From a virus: 64,000 nt of DNA. The stretch covers positions 22,967-86,966 of the IMG/VR virus record IMGVR_UViG_3300044732_001099; one strand, given 5' to 3'. Each line of letters starts with the position of its first letter. Position 1 is the first letter of the stretch. Below the pieces are notes generated by a model. That model ran no database searches. It worked only from the letters and a program-made list of their open reading frames with translations, and was not told the DNA's origin. Below are positions 31,973-38,888 of this stretch, piece by piece. A program made the position numbers and the translations under genes.

Positions 31973-32919
31973 TGAAAACAATAAAAATAGGAAGCGAAGG
32001 ACAAGATGTAATAACACTTCAAAAGATACTTGAAGTTGTCGTAGATGGATTTTTTGGCGCTGATACACATGACGCAGTAATAGAATTTCAAAAGCAATAC
32101 AATCTTATTGCAGATGGCATTGTAGGGCCTATTACTTGGGCGGCATTGCTAGGCACAGGTGACAGTAGTGTAAATAAAGAAACTGAGTTTGTTGAGTACA
32201 TGCTAACAAAAGGTAAGCAGGAAAAAGACAAATGGATTCCAAACTATTATCCCGGGCCTTTTAATAAAAGATGGCTAGTATTTCATCACACTGCCGGTTG
32301 GGATAATCCAAAGGCTACAGTTGATTTTTGGAGCAATGATTCAAACTCAGTAGCAACAGAGTTTGTAGTTGGTGGTGTTCATATTAGTGGGAGAGATAAT
32401 GGACATGATGGAGTAACTGTCCAGTGTATGCCTAAGGGAGCTTATGCTTGGCATCTTACTATTGGAAATACGCCATTACATAGAGAGTCTATTGGCGTAG
32501 AGATATGCAGTATGGGAGGACTGACAAAAGGTGGGTACTATAAAATAATAAATGGTAAAAATGCCTGGGTAGCAGGACAAGCAAACTCTTACTACACTGC
32601 TTATGGAAATGTAGTGTCTGAATCACAAGTTTATGATTTGGGATGGACATATAGATTCCATAGATATTTTCATAAGTATTCCGATAAACAAATAGAGCAA
32701 TGCCAAATAATAGCAGAGCATTGTCGCGATGAATATGGTATGAACGTAAAAGCTGGACTTGCCGAGCATATCAGAAAGTATGGAGTAGAAAAGGCATTCG
32801 GGTACATACTCGATTACGCAAACAGAGTGCCGGGCATATACACCCATGGCAATGTGTTTCAAGGTAAGAACGATATATACCCGGACCCTCGTATAATTGA
32901 TATGATTCTATCTTTGTAG
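31972..32919 (+). CDS. N-acetylmuramoyl-L-alanine amidase endolysin
   Basis: 315 residues. Residues 1-62 form a PG_binding_1 domain (GSEGQDVITLQKIL, then VDGFFGADTHDAVIEFQ and ADGIVGPITWAALL). Residues about 97-310 are an Amidase_2 catalytic domain: WLVFHHTAG with His105 and the neighbouring His106/Thr107, AWHLTIG with His161, the catalytic-type Glu177 in SIGVEICS, and a C-terminal metal site in THGNVFQGKNDIYPDPR. The enzyme would cleave the amide between MurNAc and L-Ala at lysis. It has no signal peptide, so it needs a holin; candidates lie at 59057-59631. It is the last plus-strand gene before the strand switch and overlaps the convergent gene by 12 nt. Confidence 0.92.
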   Translation: MKTIKIGSEGQDVITLQKILEVVVDGFFGADTHDAVIEFQKQYNLIADGIVGPITWAALLGTGDSSVNKETEFVEYMLTKGKQEKDKWIPNYYPGPFNKRWLVFHHTAGWDNPKATVDFWSNDSNSVATEFVVGGVHISGRDNGHDGVTVQCMPKGAYAWHLTIGNTPLHRESIGVEICSMGGLTKGGYYKIINGKNAWVAGQANSYYTAYGNVVSESQVYDLGWTYRFHRYFHKYSDKQIEQCQIIAEHCRDEYGMNVKAGLAEHIRKYGVEKAFGYILDYANRVPGIYTHGNVFQGKNDIYPDPRIIDMILSL

Positions 32920-33099
32920 TGATGTTTGGTAGAACGTAATCTTTGTGTTGTCAACAACCATGTACTGGCAGTTGTCTAGTGTTGCTCCGTTCAGCATGTT
33001 AGAAAACAGTTTGTTGATCTGGAACTCAACATCTAAGTCTGGATTATATTCTACTACGTAAACTTCACTATTGGTAAAGTCAAGAATAACTATGCTCAT
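32908..33099 (-). CDS. Small hypothetical protein
   Basis: 63 residues, acidic, with beta-strand-rich N terminus (SIVILDFTNSEVYVVEY) and a mixed C-terminal half. The start is preceded by TTTTAAACAAACAAT, a leader repeated before other minus-strand genes. Its stop overlaps the end of the convergent endolysin by 12 nt, and its start lies 9 nt after the stop of the radical SAM gene, so it is the last gene of the minus-strand operon. Function unknown. Confidence 0.7.
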   Translation of the reverse strand: MSIVILDFTNSEVYVVEYNPDLDVEFQINKLFSNMLNGATLDNCQYMVVDNTKITFYQTSLQR

Positions 33100-33108
33100 A
33101 TTGTTTGT

Positions 33109-33972
33109 TTAAAAGATGTAACGTATTTTGTTCCATGGGATAATACTATCATGTAAAGATACAAACCGATTGACAAGTTTTGCTTTCAAATCGTGACGAT
33201 ACCTGATATTCTCAGACCCAAAAGAACTGGTTTTATTCTCTTGCCATTCTGGATTCCATAATAATTTTTCCACGTCAGCCGGCGCGTTCTCCAGGTTATG
33301 TATATGCATCTTCTCATTATGAGTTAGCATGATACATTCTGCGAGGACGTGCTTTTTTATTTTATCATCTACAATGTTATTTACTTGTTCAAACAGCTCT
33401 GTGTACAAAGCTTTTGACTCTGCCAATGCCAGTATAGGACTGAAGTTAATGTGTACGTCATAGCCTGCAGCATAAAAATCATTGATAGCTTTGATTCGGT
33501 CTACAATCTTTGATGTGTCTGGTTCCAGAATGTCAGATAGTGACTGCGGCATTAGAGAAAATCTAATCCGTATCTTTCTATTTGGATTGTAATCTAGTAG
33601 CTTTTGATTAACATACTTTGTGGCGAATGTAGCCATAGCAATAGGATGCTCTACAAAGAAATCAAATATCTTTTGCCATTCATGATACTTCAAGTGCAAG
33701 GCAAAGTCTTCGTTGCAGGAAATATCGTAGGTAGTGTAAACTGGATGTGTCTGATTAGGCTTGGTAACTGGAGTAAATAAAGCATGCTTGTTAATGACAT
33801 CTAGTATTTCATCTACATTAGTAGCCACAGACAACCCTTCCGGCTTATTACGCCGCATGTAACAATAATGGCACTTATATAAACACCCATGAATGAAAGA
33901 AGGAGTAATGAAATCACTACTCCTTCCAGATGGTTTTATATCTAATGCTTTTCTAACTACTTTTGTAATCAT
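33109..33972 (-). CDS. Radical SAM protein, spore photoproduct lyase-like
   Basis: 287 residues from ATG at 33972. An upstream ATG at 34116 would add 48 residues but would run through the neighbouring gene, so I prefer the later start, which leaves a 4-nt gap. Cys30, Cys34 and Cys37 in the segment HGCLYKCHYCYMRR form the CxxxCxxC cluster that binds the 4Fe-4S centre of radical SAM enzymes. The rest resembles the spore photoproduct lyase family: FATKYVNQKLLDY, RIRFSLMPQSLSDILEP and an ISCNEDFALHLKYHEW stretch. Members repair thymine dimers or carry out related radical chemistry; a DNA-repair role here is inferred. Downstream residues are intact with no frameshift. Confidence 0.8.
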   Translation of the reverse strand: MITKVVRKALDIKPSGRSSDFITPSFIHGCLYKCHYCYMRRNKPEGLSVATNVDEILDVINKHALFTPVTKPNQTHPVYTTYDISCNEDFALHLKYHEWQKIFDFFVEHPIAMATFATKYVNQKLLDYNPNRKIRIRFSLMPQSLSDILEPDTSKIVDRIKAINDFYAAGYDVHINFSPILALAESKALYTELFEQVNNIVDDKIKKHVLAECIMLTHNEKMHIHNLENAPADVEKLLWNPEWQENKTSSFGSENIRYRHDLKAKLVNRFVSLHDSIIPWNKIRYIF

Positions 33973-33976
33973 AATT

Positions 33977-34255
33977 TTAATTGTATCTAAAACCCTTACA
34001 CCAATTTTTATAATTAACATGTCTGTCATGGTTATCAATAGAGCTGTATAACCATTCAAGTATTCTTCCTGCTGGCTGCTTTGTGTCAACATCATATCTA
34101 ATGTCATCAAATCCAAAGTACATCACATCGCCAAAGCATGCTATTGTACCGATGTCATTTGCTACCCATGACTCTAGAATCATGTCTTGTTTTTTGCAGA
34201 ACGCATCCATGTATGCTTCTACAATGTTTTTGTATTTAGTCTTTAAGTTGCTCAT
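33977..34255 (-). CDS. Small hypothetical phage protein
   Basis: 92 residues. The N terminus is an amphipathic helix (LKTKYKNIVEAYMDAFCKKQ), followed by an aromatic beta-rich core (WVANDIGTIACFGDVMYFGFDDIRYDVD) and a helix plus a Trp/Tyr-rich end. The pattern fits the small soluble proteins that fill phage early operons. It overlaps the end of the 57-residue gene upstream by 20 nt and sits 4 nt before the radical SAM gene. Function not recognised. Confidence 0.75.
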   Translation of the reverse strand: MSNLKTKYKNIVEAYMDAFCKKQDMILESWVANDIGTIACFGDVMYFGFDDIRYDVDTKQPAGRILEWLYSSIDNHDRHVNYKNWCKGFRYN

Positions 34256-34409
34256 TGAGTTGTTTTATTGTGTCTTTTAATCCAAATGGAAAACAAGTAT
34301 GTTCCCAAAGATAAAACTCACATTCATCTTCAGTCCATTCGGGTCTAAAATGCTGTACCCAATCGATATAATCCATATCTTTTGCCATTTCAATTGTTAG
34401 TTCTGTCAT
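34236..34409 (-). CDS. 57-residue hypothetical protein
   Basis: The frame starts at ATG 34409, 13 nt or so behind a TAAACAAACACA leader nearly identical to that of the gene at 33099, and ends with TAA at 34236. It encodes an acidic, Trp-rich peptide (DYIDWVQHFRPEWTEDEC, then EFYLWEHTCFPFGLKDTI). The 20-nt overlap with the next gene fits the tight packing of this operon. It is short but composition, leader and coupling support it. Function unknown. Confidence 0.65.
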   Translation of the reverse strand: MTELTIEMAKDMDYIDWVQHFRPEWTEDECEFYLWEHTCFPFGLKDTIKQLNEQLKD

Positions 34410-34430
34410 TGTGTTTGTTTAGTAGTTTTG

Positions 34431-34504
34431 TGGTCATGACAGGATTCGAACCTGCATTGTCCTCCGTTTCCTTCGGATATCGTCACCAGTTGGAACACAT
34501 GACC
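34431..34504 (-). tRNA. tRNA-like element, divergent or degenerate
   Basis: On the minus strand the ends GGTCATG and CATGACC pair over 7 bp as an acceptor stem, followed by A as discriminator. A T-arm GCAGG-TTCGAAT-CCTGT is fully canonical, including TTCGAAT. The length (74 nt) fits a type I tRNA. The middle is odd: the best anticodon stem is TCCG/CGGA with loop AAGGAAA, which would read GGA (Ser) but lacks the U33, and the D stem pairs at only two positions although CTGGT resembles a D-loop. It could be a decayed tRNA, or a tRNA mimic. CCA is not encoded. Confidence 0.5.
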
Positions 34505-34651
34505 TTAAATAAAACTAACAACTTCAGGAGCTTCACCTGCCTTCGATAATTCTTGTACCTCTCAGTTAAGAGTCAGCACTGAGCTTTCTTACTTTGTGCG
34601 TTCTTAAAAATGCGTTTTTATATTATTCCCTGAACGCTAACAGTGCCAGCG
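34505..34651 (-). ncRNA. Structured noncoding segment next to the tRNA-like element
   Basis: About 147 nt with no reading frame on either strand. Hairpins are visible on the minus strand: CAGG/CCTG (34525-34539) and CTCAGT/ACTGAG (34561-34583), plus a CGCT/AGCG pair near 34635-34652. A stretch reads AGCTCAGT then GCTGACTCTTAA, resembling D-arm and anticodon-arm sequence of a lysine tRNA (CTT) with the pieces too close together. It may be a decayed tRNA or an untranslated RNA; the strand is inferred from neighbours. Confidence 0.3.
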
Positions 34652-34849
34652 CTAAGTAGAGGGCTTATAGGTTTCGTTGTAATATTGTTCAGGTTTAAAA
34701 TAAACATCACTTTGATTGCCATATTTATAAGCATCTATTATCTGCTGCTTTTCCATTTCTTTGGCTTGTTGAACTATTTCATCAAACTCTTCTGATGTTA
34801 ATGCCATTTTTTGAGATAATAACCATTCTATTGCTGTTTGATTAAACAT
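34652..34849 (-). CDS. Small hypothetical protein
   Basis: 65 residues, helical: an N-terminal AIEWLLSQ helix, a coiled coil (EEFDEIVQQAKEMEKQQIIDAYKYG) and a Tyr-rich tail ending KPST. Proteins with this AIEWL...QAK/EM...AYK pattern are frequent in early regions of phages from Bacteroidota, as far as I recall, but have no known function. A terminator lies upstream, so it should have its own promoter or be reached by read-through. Confidence 0.75.
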   Translation of the reverse strand: MFNQTAIEWLLSQKMALTSEEFDEIVQQAKEMEKQQIIDAYKYGNQSDVYFKPEQYYNETYKPST

Positions 34850-34880
34850 AATTATAATTTATTTTATTAAACTAACTATT

Positions 34881-34917
34881 AAAAAATAACCCCACGAAAC
34901 TATTAAATAACGCAGGG
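34881..34917 (-). terminator. Rho-independent terminator (minus strand)
   Basis: On the minus strand CCCTGCG and CGTGGGG pair over 7 bp (two G-U pairs) around a 14-nt loop, followed by TTATTTTTT. It lies between the gene ending at 34950 and the gene starting at 34849. The arm sequences are almost the same as those of the terminator at 51061-51089. Confidence 0.7.
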
Positions 34918-34949
34918 TCACTCCTTAATAAAAAAAACTAATGAAAAAT

Positions 34950-35297
34950 TTACCAGTTGTCGTCTAAGATCTTCATGTTGTTTATCCTGTTTTCTAAGTC
35001 TGCTTCTCTTCCAGCTTCAAGATATCCTTCGTATGCTTCACCTAAAGCTTCATCAATCATTTCCTTTACACTTTCTTCGCTCATGCCAAGTAGCATAGCA
35101 AGATCTTCATTGTCGTAGTCTATGTTGTCAATAGAAGATTCAAGTACCTCAAAGTGTGCCGGCTCGTCTGGTTCTTCAGGTGCGCCATACTTGTCTCTGT
35201 AGCCATAACTCCATGGTATAAAGTTACCAACTATTTCTATATTTACCTCTTTTCCTTCGATGGTAATTTTATTTATTATTGCTGTTACTTTTGTCAT
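34950..35297 (-). CDS. Acidic hypothetical protein
   Basis: 115 residues. The first 45 residues look like beta strands (VTAIINKITIEGKEVNIEIVG). The middle is Pro/Glu-rich (APEEPDEPAH) and the C-terminal half is a strongly acidic helical region with a MSEESVKEMIDEALGEAYEG stretch. The high negative charge is common in DNA-mimic or inhibitor proteins of phages, but that is only a possibility. Its start overlaps the stop of the next upstream gene by 4 nt. Confidence 0.75.
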   Translation of the reverse strand: MTKVTAIINKITIEGKEVNIEIVGNFIPWSYGYRDKYGAPEEPDEPAHFEVLESSIDNIDYDNEDLAMLLGMSEESVKEMIDEALGEAYEGYLEAGREADLENRINNMKILDDNW

Positions 35298-35695
35298 ATT
35301 GCCTTGCTATTTCTTTTATTGTGAGCAATGTAGATAAGCTTTTCTGTTTCTTCTAAGAACCAGTCTATTTCTTCCTGCGGCATCTTGGACATCAATCCAA
35401 ATACCGTTGTTGCAGCAGCTACGTTATTGAAAGAAATATCTTGTAGTATTTCTATATCTTCTTTCTTAGATGCTTTGGAAAATATGTTATCCAGGAAATA
35501 GTGTGACTGCGCTTGCATGTTTTTAAACATTGATTTATGCTCTTGTCTAAGCGTATTAATATCAATCTCTGCAATGCAATACCTAATGGTGTTCAACGAT
35601 GTTAACATCATATAGTAAACTTCTTTTCTCTTGGCTAACTGTTCTGGTGTCAGTTCAATCTTAACCTGTGTTCTTTTAACACGTATCTTATTCAT
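35294..35695 (-). CDS. Hypothetical helical protein
   Basis: 133 residues with a basic N terminus (KIRVKRTQVKIELTPEQLAKRKE), which may bind nucleic acid, and helices thereafter. It includes a MPQEEIDWFLEETEKLIY helix near the end and a basic tail (HNKRNSKAI). It overlaps both neighbours by a few bases, so it is translated as part of the minus-strand operon. Function not recognised. Confidence 0.72.
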   Translation of the reverse strand: MNKIRVKRTQVKIELTPEQLAKRKEVYYMMLTSLNTIRYCIAEIDINTLRQEHKSMFKNMQAQSHYFLDNIFSKASKKEDIEILQDISFNNVAAATTVFGLMSKMPQEEIDWFLEETEKLIYIAHNKRNSKAI

Positions 35696-35957
35696 ATCTC
35701 AAATGTTTCTTTGCAATCCTATTCATCCAAGCTGTTAATCTATACTGACCTACAAACTCTGCACTATCTGTTATTTCAAATCTCACCACAAACTCACCAG
35801 TAGATTCGTCAAGATAAATGTCCTCAATATTCACTCCAATGTTAGCGGATGACTCTTCCATATCACGTCGAAACGCCGATATATTGTTGATTAGAGACCT
35901 CTCGTCAAAATAAGCAGGTTTTAAAAGGCTTATTTCTACAGCTTTAATTTTTAGCAT
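35688..35957 (-). CDS. Hypothetical protein
   Basis: 89 residues with an alternating strand-helix pattern: KIKAVEISLLKPAYF, a helix NISAFRRDMEESSANIG, then strands VNIEDIYLDESTGEFVVRFEI and a helical tail ending AKKHLRYE. The layout resembles a small alpha/beta adaptor domain. Its start codon overlaps the stop of the 70-residue gene by one base and its end overlaps the next gene by 8 nt. Function unknown. Confidence 0.72.
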   Translation of the reverse strand: MLKIKAVEISLLKPAYFDERSLINNISAFRRDMEESSANIGVNIEDIYLDESTGEFVVRFEITDSAEFVGQYRLTAWMNRIAKKHLRYE

Positions 35958-36169
35958 TACTTTTCTTTTGTTACTCTTACAATAGTTTTTTCTGCATAAA
36001 CATTATTTACCCAATCGCATTGACGATCTGGCAATGATGTTGTTAATCCAGAAGATGACATAGCGACATGTTTTTCTGCCCATTCTTTTGCTTCATCTAA
36101 TGTTTCAGGACCAACAAATGTGTATTCTACGTTAAAAGTGTACCTAACTTTTACTTTGTATGTTCCCAT
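35957..36169 (-). CDS. Small beta-rich hypothetical protein
   Basis: 70 residues: YKVKVRYTFNVEYTFVG forms two strands, ETLDEAKEWAEKHVAM a helix, and NVYAEKTIVRVTKEK a last strand, giving a beta-beta-alpha-beta layout. It overlaps the upstream gene by 19 nt. Likely a small phage-specific fold; no function can be assigned. Confidence 0.7.
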   Translation of the reverse strand: MGTYKVKVRYTFNVEYTFVGPETLDEAKEWAEKHVAMSSSGLTTSLPDRQCDWVNNVYAEKTIVRVTKEK

Positions 36170-36690
36170 AGTTTTTTAAGATTGCTGATTGATTTGTTAA
36201 CACGCATTGGATTTCTCCAGATTGATTCGGGTAGGATAATATAATCTCTGTTGTCAATAGGGTTTATTAGGTAAATATCCGTTTGCTCTTCTAATACTTC
36301 ATACTTATATCTTTTTACTTCGTACGATAATATTTCTTTTTCTTCAGTAACAAAGTAAACTATAGAAGCAAGCTCAAAGTATTGCTCATTGCTTTCATTT
36401 ACTACATTACTAAAGTTTTCAACTAGCTTTTCTATTCCTTTTCTAGTCCCGCATTCGTATAAAATATCGTCTTTAGAAAACAAATGTTCCTGTCCGGAAG
36501 AAATCATTATCTTGTTGACATCCAAAGTATCTGTATACATGTAAGATATAAGAAAGCTTTCAAAGAGAGTAGTAGTTTCGCTTTTATTACTTTTACTCAC
36601 TTTCTTATTCTTACCGTTGGCAATAACAAGCATTTGCTTAGAGCTTGTTGGATTCTTTACGCAGTATATTCTACCCTTCCTGACGTTCAT
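36151..36690 (-). CDS. Hypothetical protein
   Basis: 179 residues. The N terminus is basic (NVRKGRIYCVKNP, then NGKNKKVSKSNKS) and the rest is a mix of strands and helices rich in Tyr, Ile and Glu, ending with a basic helix (VNKSISNLKKLWEHTK). An ILSYEVKRYKYEVLEEQTDIYLI stretch suggests paired long strands. It overlaps the gene before it by 20 nt and the gene after it by 19 nt. No family recognised. Confidence 0.72.
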   Translation of the reverse strand: MNVRKGRIYCVKNPTSSKQMLVIANGKNKKVSKSNKSETTTLFESFLISYMYTDTLDVNKIMISSGQEHLFSKDDILYECGTRKGIEKLVENFSNVVNESNEQYFELASIVYFVTEEKEILSYEVKRYKYEVLEEQTDIYLINPIDNRDYIILPESIWRNPMRVNKSISNLKKLWEHTK

Positions 36691-36904
36691 TTTTTAATAA
36701 CTCTTGTGTGTATTGCTCTACTTTATCGTAAGCAAAATCAATATCCTTTCTTACTTTTTCTTTGTGCAGCTCTATAACTTTATCTGCATCATTGCTAATC
36801 AAACCAATTAAAGTTTGCAATCCGCGCATTTTACCTTCAAGATAAAGAATTGTTTCTTTCCAAGTTTGTAACATCTTGTGGCTTTCCATCTGGCTTTTGC
36901 TCAT
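36671..36904 (-). CDS. Small coiled-coil protein
   Basis: 77 residues from ATG 36904; later in-frame ATGs at 36874 and 36829 are alternatives. The first start overlaps the upstream gene by 68 nt, while the last would avoid overlap and give 52 residues, so the start is unsettled. The protein is almost wholly helical with heptad-like spacing (ADKVIELHKEKVRKDIDFAYDKVEQYTQELL). No function is apparent. Confidence 0.55.
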   Translation of the reverse strand: MSKSQMESHKMLQTWKETILYLEGKMRGLQTLIGLISNDADKVIELHKEKVRKDIDFAYDKVEQYTQELLKNERQEG

Positions 36905-37286
36905 AGTATTCTTTTATAAAATGTAAAAAGTTATTCTTAAACCATTCTTTGTGCCCACTAGGAAACTCAACAAAATCAGCAGATCCATAAACCGTATTAT
37001 TGGCCCGCAGCATATACCAGCATGCCATATAATCACGGCCGTCTTTTGGTTTGTATGTCATAATTTCAAAGTAGCCTTTGTCAAACGTAAAAGCCTTTGA
37101 CCACATCTCTACCTCATTGATTACGCAATCTGGAGTGTCGTGCCGCATAAGATTAAATGAGCTTATCTCCCAGGCTTCATCTGTTACAGCTTCGTAACCA
37201 ACAAGCTTAACATAGTACATAAAGTCGATAAAGTCATCGACAGTTTTCTCCGATTCAATGTATTTTTTTAAGTTAATATATTGCAT
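36837..37286 (-). CDS. Hypothetical protein
   Basis: 149 residues, rich in aromatic residues: helices at the start (VDDFIDFMYYVKLVGYEAV), strands in the middle (KAFTFDKGYFEIMTYKPKDGRDYMACWYML), and SGHKEWFKNNFLHFIKEYYEQ as a C-terminal helix. The Trp/Tyr/Phe content is high. It lies 11 nt after the gene at 37298. Function unknown. Confidence 0.72.
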   Translation of the reverse strand: MQYINLKKYIESEKTVDDFIDFMYYVKLVGYEAVTDEAWEISSFNLMRHDTPDCVINEVEMWSKAFTFDKGYFEIMTYKPKDGRDYMACWYMLRANNTVYGSADFVEFPSGHKEWFKNNFLHFIKEYYEQKPDGKPQDVTNLERNNSLS

Positions 37287-37297
37287 TAAACATTGTA

Positions 37298-37573
37298 TTA
37301 AATATCTGAAAACAAATCTTTTGCTTTAGGTGTGAATACTGGCCAGGGATATTCCTTATCATTTTTTACCCAACAGATAACATCTTTGAGATCATATACT
37401 TCATAACCTTTAGCAAAAAACATATCAAGCAGACATTCGTTGTCATTTATTTCATACCATCTGTATAATCTACCACATTTGGGTTTACCTGTGCCATGCC
37501 CTTTGACTTTCAGATAAACCCCTGTGGCTTTAGCTATTTTATAACATTTATCTCGATATTGACGTAAGTTCAT
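37298..37573 (-). CDS. Small hypothetical protein
   Basis: 91 residues from ATG 37573 (MNLRQYRDK). An ATG at 37588 would add five residues. The sequence is basic in its first half (RQYRDKCYKIAKATG...KGHGTGKPKCGRLYRWYEIND) and acidic-aromatic in the second. Several Cys and Trp are scattered without a clear zinc motif. 77 nt of A/T-rich sequence upstream, before the RadC-like gene, could hold a promoter. Confidence 0.65.
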   Translation of the reverse strand: MNLRQYRDKCYKIAKATGVYLKVKGHGTGKPKCGRLYRWYEINDNECLLDMFFAKGYEVYDLKDVICWVKNDKEYPWPVFTPKAKDLFSDI

Positions 37574-37665
37574 CCAACAAATATACAATACAAAAAGACT
37601 AATATATAGAATATCATTAGGGCAAATATTAATAATCTTTTTGCTGTTTTATTCATTGCAGATTT

Positions 37666-38286
37666 TTATAAATATCCGTTATCAACAAACGAATAATAAC
37701 CATCAATAGTAATAATCAAGTGCTCAAGTAGTTTTAAATCAAGCAACAAGGCAGCTTCTTTTATCTTTACTGTAAGGTTAAGATCTTCTTGTGATGGATT
37801 TATATTGCCGCTAGGATGATTATGAGCAATAATAAAACTAGACACACGATTATGTTCTAGTATTTTCTTAAACAAGATCTTTGTGTCGACTACTGTTGCA
37901 GAGACACCACCTTTAGAAAGCTGTATTGGTTTACAAAGAGCTACATTTTTCCTATTCAATGGTATAAAGTAAAACTCTTCCTGATTTAATAGGCCCATAA
38001 ACTTAAAGTACTGGTAGCAATCATTACTTTTAGTTATCTGAGCATTATTTATTTCAGCTGGTACAATATTCTTTGCAATGTGTAGCTTTCTGGCACTGGT
38101 TTTACTCATGCCAATCTTTAAATAATCTTCTTCAGATGCAATCAAAGCAACGTACTCATTGGAGAAATAGCCATATAGTTTTTCTGTATCCCTGACACCA
38201 ATAAGCTCCTGGATAAGTTCTTTGTTTGGCTTTTTGTAGTCTGCTTCGCTTTCTCTAAATATCATAACTCCTGTGAAATCTTCCAA
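37666..38286 (-). CDS. radC: RadC-type JAB/MPN domain protein
   Basis: 206 residues. The C-terminal half matches the RadC/JAB metalloprotease-like domain: NQEEFYFIPLN (Glu103/104), SKGGVSATVVDTKILFKKIL, then AHNHPSGNINPSQEDLNL with His155, His157 and Asp168 as metal ligands, and HLIITIDGYYSFVDNGYL. The first 90 residues replace the usual RadC helix-hairpin-helix domain and are not recognised. RadC homologues are common on mobile elements of Bacteroidota, with an uncertain role once thought to be DNA repair. It overlaps the upstream gene by 25 nt. Confidence 0.85.
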   Translation of the reverse strand: MEDFTGVMIFRESEADYKKPNKELIQELIGVRDTEKLYGYFSNEYVALIASEEDYLKIGMSKTSARKLHIAKNIVPAEINNAQITKSNDCYQYFKFMGLLNQEEFYFIPLNRKNVALCKPIQLSKGGVSATVVDTKILFKKILEHNRVSSFIIAHNHPSGNINPSQEDLNLTVKIKEAALLLDLKLLEHLIITIDGYYSFVDNGYL

Positions 38287-38888
38287 AATGATAATGCTTT
38301 TTCCTCTGTTGACTCTTTTAATCTTTCAACAGCGTTAATGTAAAGATAATGAGGAGAATTGACAAATTCACCAGTTTTCATGTTCAAATAACAGATATGC
38401 TCATCAAGTGTATCAAATGTAGCCTCATCATGAACCAACTCCACGTATGGTTTAGTTCTGATATGATTGTCGCTGATAATCTCACCGGAAAAGCATTTGT
38501 TAAGTACATACCGATTAAAGTTTCTGCTATCTTCTTTGCTGTACGTAAACACATTTACACCATCAGTAACACTGGCAAACTTAGATGCCATGTCCTGTAT
38601 GTTTGTAACCGGTGCGCTCATCACAATGCTACCACCTCTAACAACAACTATGTAAACAGGAGTTGCTATTGATGTGTGGTGTACATAGTGAAGATACCAA
38701 TCCCGGGGATCTGTATGCTGTGTAATGTAGTTCTCAAAATCCCTGATATTCTTTTCAAATAATTGATTGAGAAACAAGTTCTGCTGAAATACTGACAAGC
38801 CGTCAAAAGAAACAGCTGGGCCGCCGTATACAACGACAGCCACAGCAATATTTCTATTTTGAAACTTGTTAAAAGGGAATGTTTCCAT
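38262..38888 (-). CDS. Hypothetical protein
   Basis: 208 residues. The N terminus contains hydrophobic strands with glycines (NIAVAVVVYGGPAVSFDG), and another pair of strands lies at about residues 75-92 (ATPVYIVVVRGGSIVMSAPV). The remainder is mixed. No membrane segment is certain. Its start overlaps the stop of the ParB-like gene by one base, so it is coupled to it; a partner role is possible but unproven. Confidence 0.72.
   Translation of the reverse strand: METFPFNKFQNRNIAVAVVVYGGPAVSFDGLSVFQQNLFLNQLFEKNIRDFENYITQHTDPRDWYLHYVHHTSIATPVYIVVVRGGSIVMSAPVTNIQDMASKFASVTDGVNVFTYSKEDSRNFNRYVLNKCFSGEIISDNHIRTKPYVELVHDEATFDTLDEHICYLNMKTGEFVNSPHYLYINAVERLKESTEEKALSFWKISQEL

Noticed and set aside
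33973-34116. N-terminal extension of the radical SAM gene from ATG 34116
   Set aside because: It would overlap a better-supported gene by 140 nt and its residues (long MTLDMMLT-type start) look like a shadow of that gene; ATG 33972 gives a 4-nt gap.
34431-34651. tmRNA
   Set aside because: The acceptor stem closes within 73 nt and no tag-peptide frame with the right placement is present between its halves.
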